Of a DNA stretch of 13,200 nt, positions 1 through 5,842 are shown piece by piece. The first letter of the stretch is position 1; every line of letters begins with the position of its first letter. The notes under the pieces were generated by a model. That model did no database searches. It was not told the origin of the DNA and saw only the letters and a list, made by a program, of their open reading frames with translations. The stretch is from Bdellovibrionales bacterium (GTDB lineage Bacteria > Bdellovibrionota > Bdellovibrionia > Bdellovibrionales > UBA1609), in contig JAGRAA010000231.1 in assembly GCA_020435185.1 (NCBI GenBank), positions 1 through 13,200 of the forward strand. Direction: 5' to 3'. Made by a program: the position numbers and the translations under genes.

Positions 1-360
1 ATTAAAGCTGTAGAACGCTACAAATCTGTGCAGTATTTCTATAATCATCACCCACAAGTTAAGGCTGTGATTTGGGCAGTGGAATCAATGCCCTCCGCCA
101 AAAGACTTTATCGATATCTGGATGGCCCAAATAATCCTGAGTTTTTGCACAAATTTATAACGATCGATCAATGCATAAAAATGGGTTGGCAAGCACCGTT
201 TTTATTTAAGCAAGATAGGATTCTGAGTCTGAATGAATTACTGCAAGAAGCACCCTACAACAGCCCACAAACAACGCAAAAACCTGTTTTAGTGTCGCCG
301 CTTCTCACTGGACGCGTAAGTTACCGTAGTCCCATCAGAAACCAAAACTGGAGACTTTAA
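1..360 (+). CDS. C-terminal part of a possible replication-relaxation/mobilisation-like protein (5' end missing)
   Basis: The frame is open from the first base (reads I-K-A-V-E-R-Y-K-S) to a TAA at 358-360, so 119 residues of a longer protein are visible. The GTG at 28 is unlikely to be the true start because coding continues upstream and no ribosome site precedes it. The visible part holds a hydrophobic strand followed by a helix (V-K-A-V-I-W-A-V-E-S), then L-Y-R-Y-L and a strand-turn ending in G-W-Q-A-P. This order resembles the C-terminus of replication-relaxation-type proteins found on plasmids and integrative elements, where the segment after a Tyr/Arg-rich stretch reads as hydrophobic strand, helix and a W-near-P turn. 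That resemblance is from memory and weak. The downstream lipoprotein, excisionase and integrase genes support a mobile-element role. No catalytic residues can be named. Confidence 0.6.
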   Translation: MKAVERYKSVQYFYNHHPQVKAVIWAVESMPSAKRLYRYLDGPNNPEFLHKFITIDQCIKMGWQAPFLFKQDRILSLNELLQEAPYNSPQTTQKPVLVSPLLTGRVSYRSPIRNQNWRL

Positions 361-422
361 CCAAAATAACAACTGTATGACCCTATTCGTTACTTTTTTA
401 AAAAACACTGGAGGATAACCCA

Positions 423-839
423 ATGAAAAATAAAATCACACTTACTTTAATGACGATATTCTTTTTAAGTGGATGTAGTACACCTAAAAAGAGTGGACTA
501 CTTGGAGCAGGTATAGGTGCTTCTATTGGTTTAGCACTAGGAAGTTCATCACCTACAAAAGACTCAAGAAGAAATGGAGCCCTTATTGGAGCCGCACTTG
601 GTGGACTCATAGGATACTACACAAAGCCAAAGAAGAAATCTAACGAGGATACCTTTAAGGGAGTCATCATTGATCTTCCCCATGGACTAAAAAGCGATCA
701 ACTACCCAGTCCTCCAAGAATCACTAAGCCGATTGTCACTGTTAAAAAGGTAGAGCGCAAAAAAATTGGCAATGATAAGGTTCGCTCTGAGGGCTACGAA
801 TGGATAATAAAACGCAGCTGTGAATGGGTGGTGGAATAA
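423..839 (+). CDS. Glycine-zipper lipoprotein
   Basis: A 138-residue protein with a type II signal peptide: Lys at 2 and 4, a hydrophobic core at 5-15 and lipobox L15-S16-G17-C18, so Cys18 should be lipidated and the mature protein anchored to a membrane facing the periplasm. Two glycine-zipper segments follow at about residues 25-42 and 52-66 (G-x3-G spacing), as in 17-kDa surface-antigen and OmpA-associated lipoproteins. These typically insert into or pack against membranes. The C-terminal 70 residues are basic and not recognised, with one Cys near the end (133). The start is supported by TGGAGGA at 409-415, 7 bases before ATG. The stop overlaps the next start (TAATG), implying translational coupling. 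In an element context it may be an envelope component of a transfer apparatus or an entry-exclusion lipoprotein; this is inference only. Confidence 0.85.
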   Translation: MKNKITLTLMTIFFLSGCSTPKKSGLLGAGIGASIGLALGSSSPTKDSRRNGALIGAALGGLIGYYTKPKKKSNEDTFKGVIIDLPHGLKSDQLPSPPRITKPIVTVKKVERKKIGNDKVRSEGYEWIIKRSCEWVVE

Positions 840-1294
840 TGTTTGATGAAAATAAAATAAAGACAAAATCTAAGCGAAAAAGAAATGAGATTTCTGATCG
901 AGTAAGTTTAAGTTCAAAAGCTTTTTCTATCCTTTCGAAGTGGCGAGATCAAATTATTGAAGATACCAATGAAGTTTTAAAACCTACGCTTTCTGACCTT
1001 GCAAATTTTAAATTAGAGGATATGAATTCAAAATTATCATCGACCGAAATTAAAGCTTTCAGATCTAGACATTTAACTTGGCAAAAGAAACTCGCATGGG
1101 TCGAAAAAATGGCAAAAGCAATGGAAAAAAATGGTCAGACTCCAAATATGGATCAGCTCTGGAAAGATATTGAAAGCGCCAAATCACAACCCGCAAAAAG
1201 GCAAAAAATCAAAGATAAAAATATAACAAAGTCCTTACCTAAAGCGGATTCTGAAGCACCTCACAATTTTCCAAAAACATCAATTTCTGATTGA
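839..1294 (+). CDS. Small basic protein, possibly ribbon-helix-helix DNA-binding (unrecognised)
   Basis: A 151-residue protein starting at the ATG that overlaps the previous stop (TAA 837-839, ATG 839-841), preceded by GGTGGTGG at 827-834. An in-frame ATG at 824 would add five residues (M-G-G-G-I) but would sit inside the upstream gene without a better ribosome site. The protein is rich in Lys and Ser. Residues 18-62 show a short strand-like stretch (D-R-V-S-L-S) followed by a helix (about 27-43) and a second predicted helix containing L-S-D-L-A, an order loosely like ribbon-helix-helix accessory proteins of mobilisation systems. Residues 67-118 look helical with aromatic and Lys residues (W-Q-K-K-L-A-W), and the tail from 119 is polar and probably disordered. 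I do not recognise the family. Its place between a lipoprotein and excisionase/integrase genes suggests an element-encoded regulator or oriT accessory protein. Confidence 0.7.
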   Translation: MFDENKIKTKSKRKRNEISDRVSLSSKAFSILSKWRDQIIEDTNEVLKPTLSDLANFKLEDMNSKLSSTEIKAFRSRHLTWQKKLAWVEKMAKAMEKNGQTPNMDQLWKDIESAKSQPAKRQKIKDKNITKSLPKADSEAPHNFPKTSISD

Positions 1295-1329
1295 ATTGTC
1301 TTCACAAATTTTAAATAAGGGGGTAAGTT

Positions 1330-1575
1330 ATGAAGAACAACTTGCACAGCAAGTGGCTGCTTCAAGAGGATACTCCAGAAGCAGAAATGCTCTTTGAAAA
1401 AGGAATAATTAGAAGAAAAGTCTCGACGAAAGTTGCAGCTTCATTACTGGGTATCACGCCCAACGCTTTAAGAATTCGCAAATCACGCGGGTTGATTAAA
1501 GCGGTTCGAGATGGTGACAAAGAACTTCGGTTTTACTTGTCAGACATCATTCGTCTCCAAAATAAGGAGGCATAA
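1330..1575 (+). CDS. Excisionase-like helix-turn-helix protein (MerR/HTH_17 type)
   Basis: An 81-residue protein with a winged-helix HTH of the excisionase/MerR kind at residues 31-56: V-S-T-K-V-A-A-S-L-L-G-I-T as the first helix and turn, then a recognition helix N-A-L-R-I-R-K-S-R-G. A following wing and short helix (R-F-Y-L-S-D-I-I-R-L) match the usual pattern in which the last helix sits near the DNA. Recombination directionality factors (Xis) of this type bend DNA at att sites and steer an integrase toward excision. The gene ends 1 base before the integrase GTG, so the two are almost certainly co-translated. The start is supported by AAGGGGG at 1317-1323. It could instead regulate transcription of the upstream genes; both roles are known in such proteins. 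The HTH call is firm; the directionality role is inferred from position. Confidence 0.82.
   Translation: MKNNLHSKWLLQEDTPEAEMLFEKGIIRRKVSTKVAASLLGITPNALRIRKSRGLIKAVRDGDKELRFYLSDIIRLQNKEA
1564..1570 (+). promoter_or_regulatory. Ribosome binding site fixing the integrase GTG start
   Basis: AAGGAGG lies 6 bases before GTG 1577-1579. It sets a GTG start for the integrase rather than an in-frame ATG at 1511 that lies inside the excisionase gene, and sits within the last codons of that gene, indicating coupling. Confidence 0.8.
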
Positions 1576-1576
1576 A

Positions 1577-2674
1577 GTGATAAAGATCACACCAGTAATG
1601 ATTAACGGAAAAAAGTCTTACGAGTTATTTATAAAAGTCCGTGATAAGCACGGTCGACAAGTGGCTCGAAGACGACGATTTTCCTCTGAGAGATTGGCCA
1701 AAATAGAAAGTCAAAAAATTCTCAACGAGTTAGAAGGCAAAAAAGACCATTATACTTGGGAGGATTGGTATCAGGAATGTTCAAAAAGAGTTCGCATTGA
1801 ATTTAAAGAGTCCACATACCTGGGATACAAAGGCGTTTTAGAAAAATGGGTCAACCCTCATTGGAACGATAGGCTTCTTCACGAGATCACATCAGCCGAT
1901 GTGCATGAGTTGATATTTGGGTTTGTAGATGGCGTTTCACATTGGCATCGAAAAAATATTTTAAAGTATGTTCGACGTCTTTTTTCTATGGCCTTAGAAG
2001 AGGGCCTTCTTTCGAGAAATCCAGCCTTGAAAGTTAAGGTGAAAGTGCCAGAAGTTGCCCAAAAGGTTCTAGCCCCAAAAGAAATTGAGGTGCTGCTCAA
2101 GGAAGCCAAAACCATAGGTCATCGTTATTATGACATCTGGGTTTTGGCTTTAATGACGGGCATGAGATCGGGAGAACTCTATGCACTCAGATGGACCAGT
2201 GTTGACTTGGAAACGGGTTTTATAAACATCACTACAGCATGGACTCGCCAAGATGGTTTTGGACCCACAAAATCATCTCGGAACCGAGTGGTTCCCATTT
2301 CTGCGCCCTGCATGTCTTTTTTAAAAGAACTTAGGCTCAGACGTGGCAATGAGGAGTTTGTCCTTCCTCATCTCAGTGAATGGAGTCAAGGAGCACAAGC
2401 CCAAGTACTTAAAGAATTTTGCGAAGGTCTGGGTATCACTGCCGTAAAATTCCACGACCTAAGGGCAACATTTATCACTCAGCTTTTAAGGAATGGAGTG
2501 GCATTGGCAAAGGTGATGGCCATCGTGGGTCACTCGCAACTGAAAACCACCCAAGGCTATTTAAGGCTTTGTGGTCAAGATGTGAAAGGAGCAACGGACG
2601 AATTGGGCATTCATCTTCCTGAAGAAGAGAAGGCTGAGAATGTCATAGAATTAAATTTTGGAGGAAGGAATTGA
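1577..2674 (+). CDS. Tyrosine recombinase / site-specific integrase
   Basis: A 365-residue phage/ICE-type integrase. Numbering from the GTG start, the N-terminus (about 1-45) is a beta-rich arm-binding-like segment (K-S-Y-E-L-F-I-K-V then basic residues). Residues about 55-145 form the SAM-like core-binding domain, and about 165-340 the catalytic domain. All six catalytic positions are visible: R197 (in T-G-M-R-S-G-E-L), K232 (in P-T-K-S-S-R-N-R), H293 and R296 (in H-D-L-R), H319 (in V-G-H-S) and nucleophile Y328 (in T-Q-G-Y-L). The enzyme should therefore be active in strand exchange between attP and attB. An acidic tail follows Y328, typical of the family. It is preceded almost without gap by the excisionase-like gene, the usual integration/excision module. 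The attachment site is not identified; the integrase is often encoded close to one end, so it probably lies in or near 2675-2760. Frame and residues are intact, with no sign of decay. Confidence 0.96.
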   Translation: MIKITPVMINGKKSYELFIKVRDKHGRQVARRRRFSSERLAKIESQKILNELEGKKDHYTWEDWYQECSKRVRIEFKESTYLGYKGVLEKWVNPHWNDRLLHEITSADVHELIFGFVDGVSHWHRKNILKYVRRLFSMALEEGLLSRNPALKVKVKVPEVAQKVLAPKEIEVLLKEAKTIGHRYYDIWVLALMTGMRSGELYALRWTSVDLETGFINITTAWTRQDGFGPTKSSRNRVVPISAPCMSFLKELRLRRGNEEFVLPHLSEWSQGAQAQVLKEFCEGLGITAVKFHDLRATFITQLLRNGVALAKVMAIVGHSQLKTTQGYLRLCGQDVKGATDELGIHLPEEEKAENVIELNFGGRN

Positions 2675-2691
2675 CCTTCAAATGAAAGCAG

Positions 2692-2708
2692 TGGTAACTT
2701 TTGGTAAC
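2692..2708 (+). repeat. Direct repeat TGGTAAC, one helical turn apart, beside the integrase
   Basis: TGGTAAC occurs at 2692-2698 and again at 2702-2708, so the copies repeat every 10 bases and lie on the same DNA face. They are 18 bases past the integrase stop, where arm-type or excisionase sites are often found. The copies are short and could be chance; no tRNA or tmRNA 3' end was recognised next to them. Confidence 0.35.
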
Positions 2709-2774
2709 ATTCAATTTTTAAAGTTTAACAATTTCGGAGGGTTAGACAGATTTTGCTACCCCATCCATTTTTAC

Positions 2775-3785
2775 TCACCCTATTATCTTCTGACCCAACC
2801 TTATTTTCCCTAGAATTTTTAGAAGTTTGTCTGTGTCTAAAAAGTAATTTGGGTAGGCCAGCTGTAAACTCTCTACTGATTCAATATTTGCAAAAACCAA
2901 ATTCTTCGATGAATCATTTTGGATCTCTAGTTCTCTCAGCGTGTATAAACGAATGGCCTCACTGACCTCATTTTTATTAAATACTTCAATAGACGTAACT
3001 TCTTTTTTTGTGTCTAGCTCTATTAAAGCAAATCTCCCAAGCTTTCCCCTGCTGTGAGATTTAACTACAGTATCAATTCCTTTAGTACTCGCCGCTAACA
3101 CCTCAATAACTTTAAGTTTATTAATATACTTTTTTAACCTCGAAGAAATTGCAGCAAAGCTATCATTTTTATGACTTTCCAGAACTGGACTACTTTCATA
3201 AATGGCAAAATAGGAACTCAAAAGTTTGAAGAATTCCTTCCAATCCTCCCCGCCTTCTCCGGTTTTAAAAGATGTTAACTGTATAGTCCCATACACCTCA
3301 ACTGCTGTCGCCCATATATGTTCTAATTCAGTTCTAAATTGAATTTCAATAAGCCTATCATCTTTTACCGATAAAAATATTAAGTGAGTACTTCTATAAC
3401 CATTTTCCTTTGGTACCGAATGGTAGTCATTTACCTTTTTGAGAATGTTCTTCGTTTTTGAGCTTCGTATTATACTAACGGCTTCATACAGACTTACCTG
3501 ATTTTTCAACACAACCCTAAGACCAGCAATATCTTGCATGGTGCTCAACCTTAGTGAATCAGAGTTTTTTAATTTCGTATGTATCGAGGGTATTCTCTTG
3601 ATTCGCTTACCAACACTTATCACAGTTTCCATGTCAATTTTTTCACGCACTCTTCTATGATAAGCCTCTAAAGTATTAAAAAACGAGTTTCTCCAAGTCA
3701 GTAATATCGCCCCTTCGGTCTTCGAAAGCTCCTGGCGTCTCTTTATTTTCTCACCAATTTTATCTATTTTACTCTTGCTAATCAT
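2775..3785 (-). CDS. Stand-alone RelA/SpoT-type alarmone synthetase with C-terminal accessory domain
   Basis: A 336-residue protein with a RelA/SpoT (p)ppGpp synthetase domain at about residues 28-200 and no HD hydrolase, TGS or ACT domain. Key motifs are intact: R61-x-K63 with S67 and K71 (nucleotide binding), M-Q-D85-I-A-G88-L-R90 (metal-binding Asp), N128-G-Y130-R-S-T-H134 (acceptor stacking Tyr), and E147-I-Q-x-R151-T with H156 and W158-A (second metal ligand Glu). This predicts transfer of pyrophosphate from ATP to GDP/GTP, or to another acceptor. The C-terminal ~130 residues contain strand-rich sequence and A-Y-P-N-Y-F near 310-315, a pattern I recall from a widespread family of 340-400 residue RelA/SpoT-domain proteins of unclear role. 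The lone synthetase with no visible hydrolase could act as a toxin or defence effector like the toxSAS and CapRel groups, or as a small alarmone synthetase; the sequence does not decide. No clear ribosome site precedes ATG. It converges with the integrase and may be cargo of the element. Confidence 0.88.
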   Translation of the reverse strand: MISKSKIDKIGEKIKRRQELSKTEGAILLTWRNSFFNTLEAYHRRVREKIDMETVISVGKRIKRIPSIHTKLKNSDSLRLSTMQDIAGLRVVLKNQVSLYEAVSIIRSSKTKNILKKVNDYHSVPKENGYRSTHLIFLSVKDDRLIEIQFRTELEHIWATAVEVYGTIQLTSFKTGEGGEDWKEFFKLLSSYFAIYESSPVLESHKNDSFAAISSRLKKYINKLKVIEVLAASTKGIDTVVKSHSRGKLGRFALIELDTKKEVTSIEVFNKNEVSEAIRLYTLRELEIQNDSSKNLVFANIESVESLQLAYPNYFLDTDKLLKILGKIRLGQKIIG

Positions 3786-3819
3786 TGATAAAAATTAACA
3801 GTTATTGATAATTTTAACA
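3784..3819 (-). repeat. Tandem 16-17 bp repeat overlapping the alarmone synthetase start
   Basis: On the minus strand, two units read T-G-T-T-A-A then A/T-rich then T-C-A-A-T (3804-3819 and 3784-3800), with 20-base periodicity. The inner unit runs into the start codon of the synthetase gene (ATG 3783-3785), so a protein bound here would block translation or transcription. Composition is very AT-rich, which raises the odds of chance similarity, but both unit ends match well. An autoregulatory operator is one explanation. Confidence 0.45.
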
Positions 3820-3844
3820 ACAATAATTACAATAAAACCTTATA

Positions 3845-3873
3845 AGTATATATAATTAGGTATATAGTATTAA
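3845..3873 (-). promoter_or_regulatory. Candidate promoter of the alarmone synthetase gene in an extreme AT tract
   Basis: On the minus strand TTAATA (3868-3873) is followed after 17 bases by TATACT (3845-3850), a plausible -35/-10 pair 60 bases before the gene. The surrounding 3841-3930 has 10 G/C in 90 bases, so matches arise easily by chance. A perfect 10-bp palindrome GCTTGCAAGC lies at 3929-3938. The rest of 3786-3971 shows no gene. Confidence 0.3.
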
Positions 3874-3971
3874 TTTTTTTATTATTTTATTGAGATTTTT
3901 ATTAAAATTTTTACCTAAATATAATATAGCTTGCAAGCCTTCATTAGCCCAGTATAGCAACCAAAGGTCTA

Positions 3972-5390
3972 TCATTCTCTTTCATAAAATTGAGAAAAAT
4001 CAGGTCGCGCAATGGCCATCAACTCCATCCCAATCCCTTGGCGCACATATGGTATATATTGACCATATGAAAACCTATAGCTTTTCAAACGCTCCCACCA
4101 ATTAGTAGACATCGAAAAGCTCTCAGAGCCATTAATTACATTTGCATACTCTTTTGTACGCTCGACCAGTTGCCTGTGAAAAGTCAAACGACAATGTGAT
4201 TTCGAAGCTTCAAACACTTGATGAATAACCGCAACTTGTTCCTTTGTATCGAATTCAAACGGATACTTCTTTCTTAAAAATTCAGAGGTTAAAACGAAGC
4301 CTTGAGCGGTCTCAGCTAGTCCAGCACATGATCCCACAGGCCATTTCGAACTTGAATCAAGAAACACACGAGCCATTACCTCAGGAGCAGCATGATCAGC
4401 AAAACCTGCAGTCACCCAAAGAGTCGTTTTTATCTGGGCAATCGTCTCCAGAGATATCGGCTTATAATTTCTTTGAACCGAAATCTTCCTTTTAACAGCC
4501 TCATCATAGGTGACCCGCTCCACCTTCAACAGATTTACCGCTGTCATATTGCCGACAAGTGTTTCTGTGGTATACGCAAGACGTGCTAGGTGACGAACAT
4601 CTTTTAATGCAGATGTTACGTCCTTATGATCAAGCGCACGACGCAAGTGTATCCGCGCAGCACGAGATAAAAAGCTGAAATCAGGGATCGGAAATGTGTA
4701 TGGGTTAATTAATTCATACCTCTCACCAATTAGTCGAGCATTAGGTCCGCTTTTAAATAAGTCCCAATAGTCAAAATTACGAAGAGTCCTAATCCAAAAT
4801 AAATCTGTCCTCTTAAGATCTGTCGGAATTTCAGCAACAATCCATTCTCGGTTCCATTTAGCATCAGAAACCTCTGGAACCGTTATAACAGACCTCTGAT
4901 TTATCCCCACCCATTGAATCCTTGAGTTCAAAAACTGGCCCGCATCCGATCCCACAGAATTTGTTTCTTTTAACAAATTAAGCTTAGAGACCTCCTTTTG
5001 TGCCAACTCAAATCTTGGAATCCTTGTCGCTACAACTTCATTCGCTTTTTTGATAACTTCCTGATAGTGGTGAGAAAAATAAGATGTTGTTAGATAAAGA
5101 AGAACTAACCCCATGAGCATGCTCACTGTAAAATACTTCACAAATGTTTCAGGCCAAGTTCTTTGAGCAAGATATAAACTTTTTCCCAAAACTTCTGGAT
5201 CCCCAAATTTCTCTAAAGCTAACTTCAGGCGCTCGTCGAAATTCTCTTCCACTCCATCGAGCTCAGCCTCTATATGCGAGAGTATTTCCTCTCTCACCTC
5301 TGATTTACGATCAGCCTTAGGAATATGTCTACAGACCTTATCTAGATACTTTTTTACCTCTGAATGATCTTCAATGCTTTTAGCTTTCAT
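3972..5390 (-). CDS. HAAS-domain membrane protein with large extracytoplasmic region, PadR partner
   Basis: A 472-residue protein. Residues 10-75 form an HAAS-like cytoplasmic helical domain (Y-L-D-K-V then R-x-E-V-R-E-E-I-L-S-H-I-E, and later F-G-D-P-E-V-L-G), a domain known to be encoded beside PadR regulators. One transmembrane helix follows at about 83-105 (S-M-L-M-G-L-V-L-L-Y-L). The remaining ~365 residues should lie outside the membrane; they are mostly helical, with an R/H-rich stretch near 245-275 and Cys residues in S-C-A-G and S-H-C-R. I do not recognise this region. The start overlaps the end of padR by 11 bases (5380-5390), so the two are co-translated. In known pairs the PadR repressor controls the operon and the HAAS protein is a membrane component; here the attached domain suggests a sensor or envelope function. 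Other HAAS proteins are shorter or are fused to permeases, so the architecture is unusual. Confidence 0.8.
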   Translation of the reverse strand: MKAKSIEDHSEVKKYLDKVCRHIPKADRKSEVREEILSHIEAELDGVEENFDERLKLALEKFGDPEVLGKSLYLAQRTWPETFVKYFTVSMLMGLVLLYLTTSYFSHHYQEVIKKANEVVATRIPRFELAQKEVSKLNLLKETNSVGSDAGQFLNSRIQWVGINQRSVITVPEVSDAKWNREWIVAEIPTDLKRTDLFWIRTLRNFDYWDLFKSGPNARLIGERYELINPYTFPIPDFSFLSRAARIHLRRALDHKDVTSALKDVRHLARLAYTTETLVGNMTAVNLLKVERVTYDEAVKRKISVQRNYKPISLETIAQIKTTLWVTAGFADHAAPEVMARVFLDSSSKWPVGSCAGLAETAQGFVLTSEFLRKKYPFEFDTKEQVAVIHQVFEASKSHCRLTFHRQLVERTKEYANVINGSESFSMSTNWWERLKSYRFSYGQYIPYVRQGIGMELMAIARPDFSQFYERE

Positions 5391-5724
5391 AAAAACTTCT
5401 TTCTACTGCCAGCACTTGATCAATAACTTTTCGAAAAGCGTCCCATTGACCAGCCTTTTCTTTTAATAAAGCCCGTCCTTTTTTTGTCAGTTTATAGTAC
5501 TTTCTTCGACGCTCACCTTGATCTTGTGACCATTCACTTTCCACAGCTCCATCGGTTTCAAGAGAATGAAGAATCGGATATAAGGTTCCCTCCTTCACTT
5601 CAATATGGCCACCAGAGGCATTTCCGAGCTCCTTCATGATTTGATATCCATACATAGACTTCTTCTGCAGCGTCTTTAACACCAAAGTCACCATGCTTCC
5701 TTTTAAAAGTTCAGAACTAACCAT
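5380..5724 (-). CDS. PadR-family transcriptional regulator
   Basis: A 114-residue winged-helix protein with the PadR signature: L-L-K-G near 6-9, L-V-L-K-T-L at 14-19, Y-G-Y-Q-I near 25-29, then E-G-T-L-Y-P-I-L-H-S-L-E in the recognition helix, G-A-V-E-S-E-W, and the wing (E-R-R-R-K-Y-Y-K-L-T-K-K-G). The C-terminal helix (about 82-110) is the dimerisation arm of the short PadR-s2 type. These proteins usually repress their own operon until a ligand or stress releases them. A GAGAGGT ribosome site lies 4 bases before ATG on the minus strand. Its stop is inside the start of the HAAS gene, forming a two-gene operon. It could also regulate the divergent secreted-protein gene; the shared 118-base intergenic region holds two inverted repeats. 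Family assignment is firm; the ligand is unknown. Confidence 0.95.
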   Translation of the reverse strand: MVSSELLKGSMVTLVLKTLQKKSMYGYQIMKELGNASGGHIEVKEGTLYPILHSLETDGAVESEWSQDQGERRRKYYKLTKKGRALLKEKAGQWDAFRKVIDQVLAVERSFYES

Positions 5725-5751
5725 ATATACCTCTCAATCCTATACATCGGA

Positions 5752-5772
5752 CTCCAAGGTATAATACTTGAG
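5752..5772. promoter_or_regulatory. Candidate operator/promoter between padR and the secreted-protein gene
   Basis: An imperfect inverted repeat, left arm CTCCAAGGTAT and right arm ATACTTGAG, centred on one A, with two single-base bulges. Its centre contains TATAAT on the + strand and TATTAT on the minus strand, so a repressor here would cover -10-like elements in both directions. It sits 28 bases before padR and 71 bases before the opposite gene. No good -35 boxes were found. Confidence 0.4.
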
Positions 5773-5786
5773 CTTTTCTTTTGAAG

Positions 5787-5805
5787 AAAGTCCAGATTGG
5801 ACTTT
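5787..5805. repeat. Perfect inverted repeat, 7-bp arms
   Basis: AAAGTCC and GGACTTT flank a 5-base spacer (AGATT) in the divergent region between padR and the secreted-protein gene. It could be a second regulator site. The arms end in A/T runs but it is upstream of both genes, so a terminator role is unlikely. Confidence 0.35.
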
Positions 5806-5842
5806 GATGAATACAGGCATGTAGTTTGCTCTTACCGTTTCT

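Noticed and set aside
28..30. GTG as the start of the first gene
   Set aside because: The frame is open to base 1 and has no ribosome site before 28; the gene is truncated by the window.
398..610. 70-residue open frame on the minus strand opposite the lipoprotein gene
   Set aside because: It lies entirely over a well-supported lipoprotein gene with lipobox and ribosome site; composition (Pro/Ser/Ala) is what an antisense frame of glycine-zipper codons gives.
824..838. ATG 824 as start of the basic protein
   Set aside because: The ATG at 839 overlaps the upstream stop as TAATG and is the usual coupled arrangement; the extra five residues add nothing recognisable.
1511..1576. ATG 1511 as integrase start
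   Set aside because: It lies inside the excisionase frame without a ribosome site; GTG 1577 has AAGGAGG six bases upstream.
2419..2622. Alternative-frame open frame inside the integrase
   Set aside because: It overlaps the catalytic H-x-x-R and G-H region of a clearly real integrase and has no recognisable features.
2675..2774. tRNA or tmRNA 3' end as integration site past the integrase
   Set aside because: No acceptor stem, T-loop GGTTCGA-like sequence or CCA was found on either strand.
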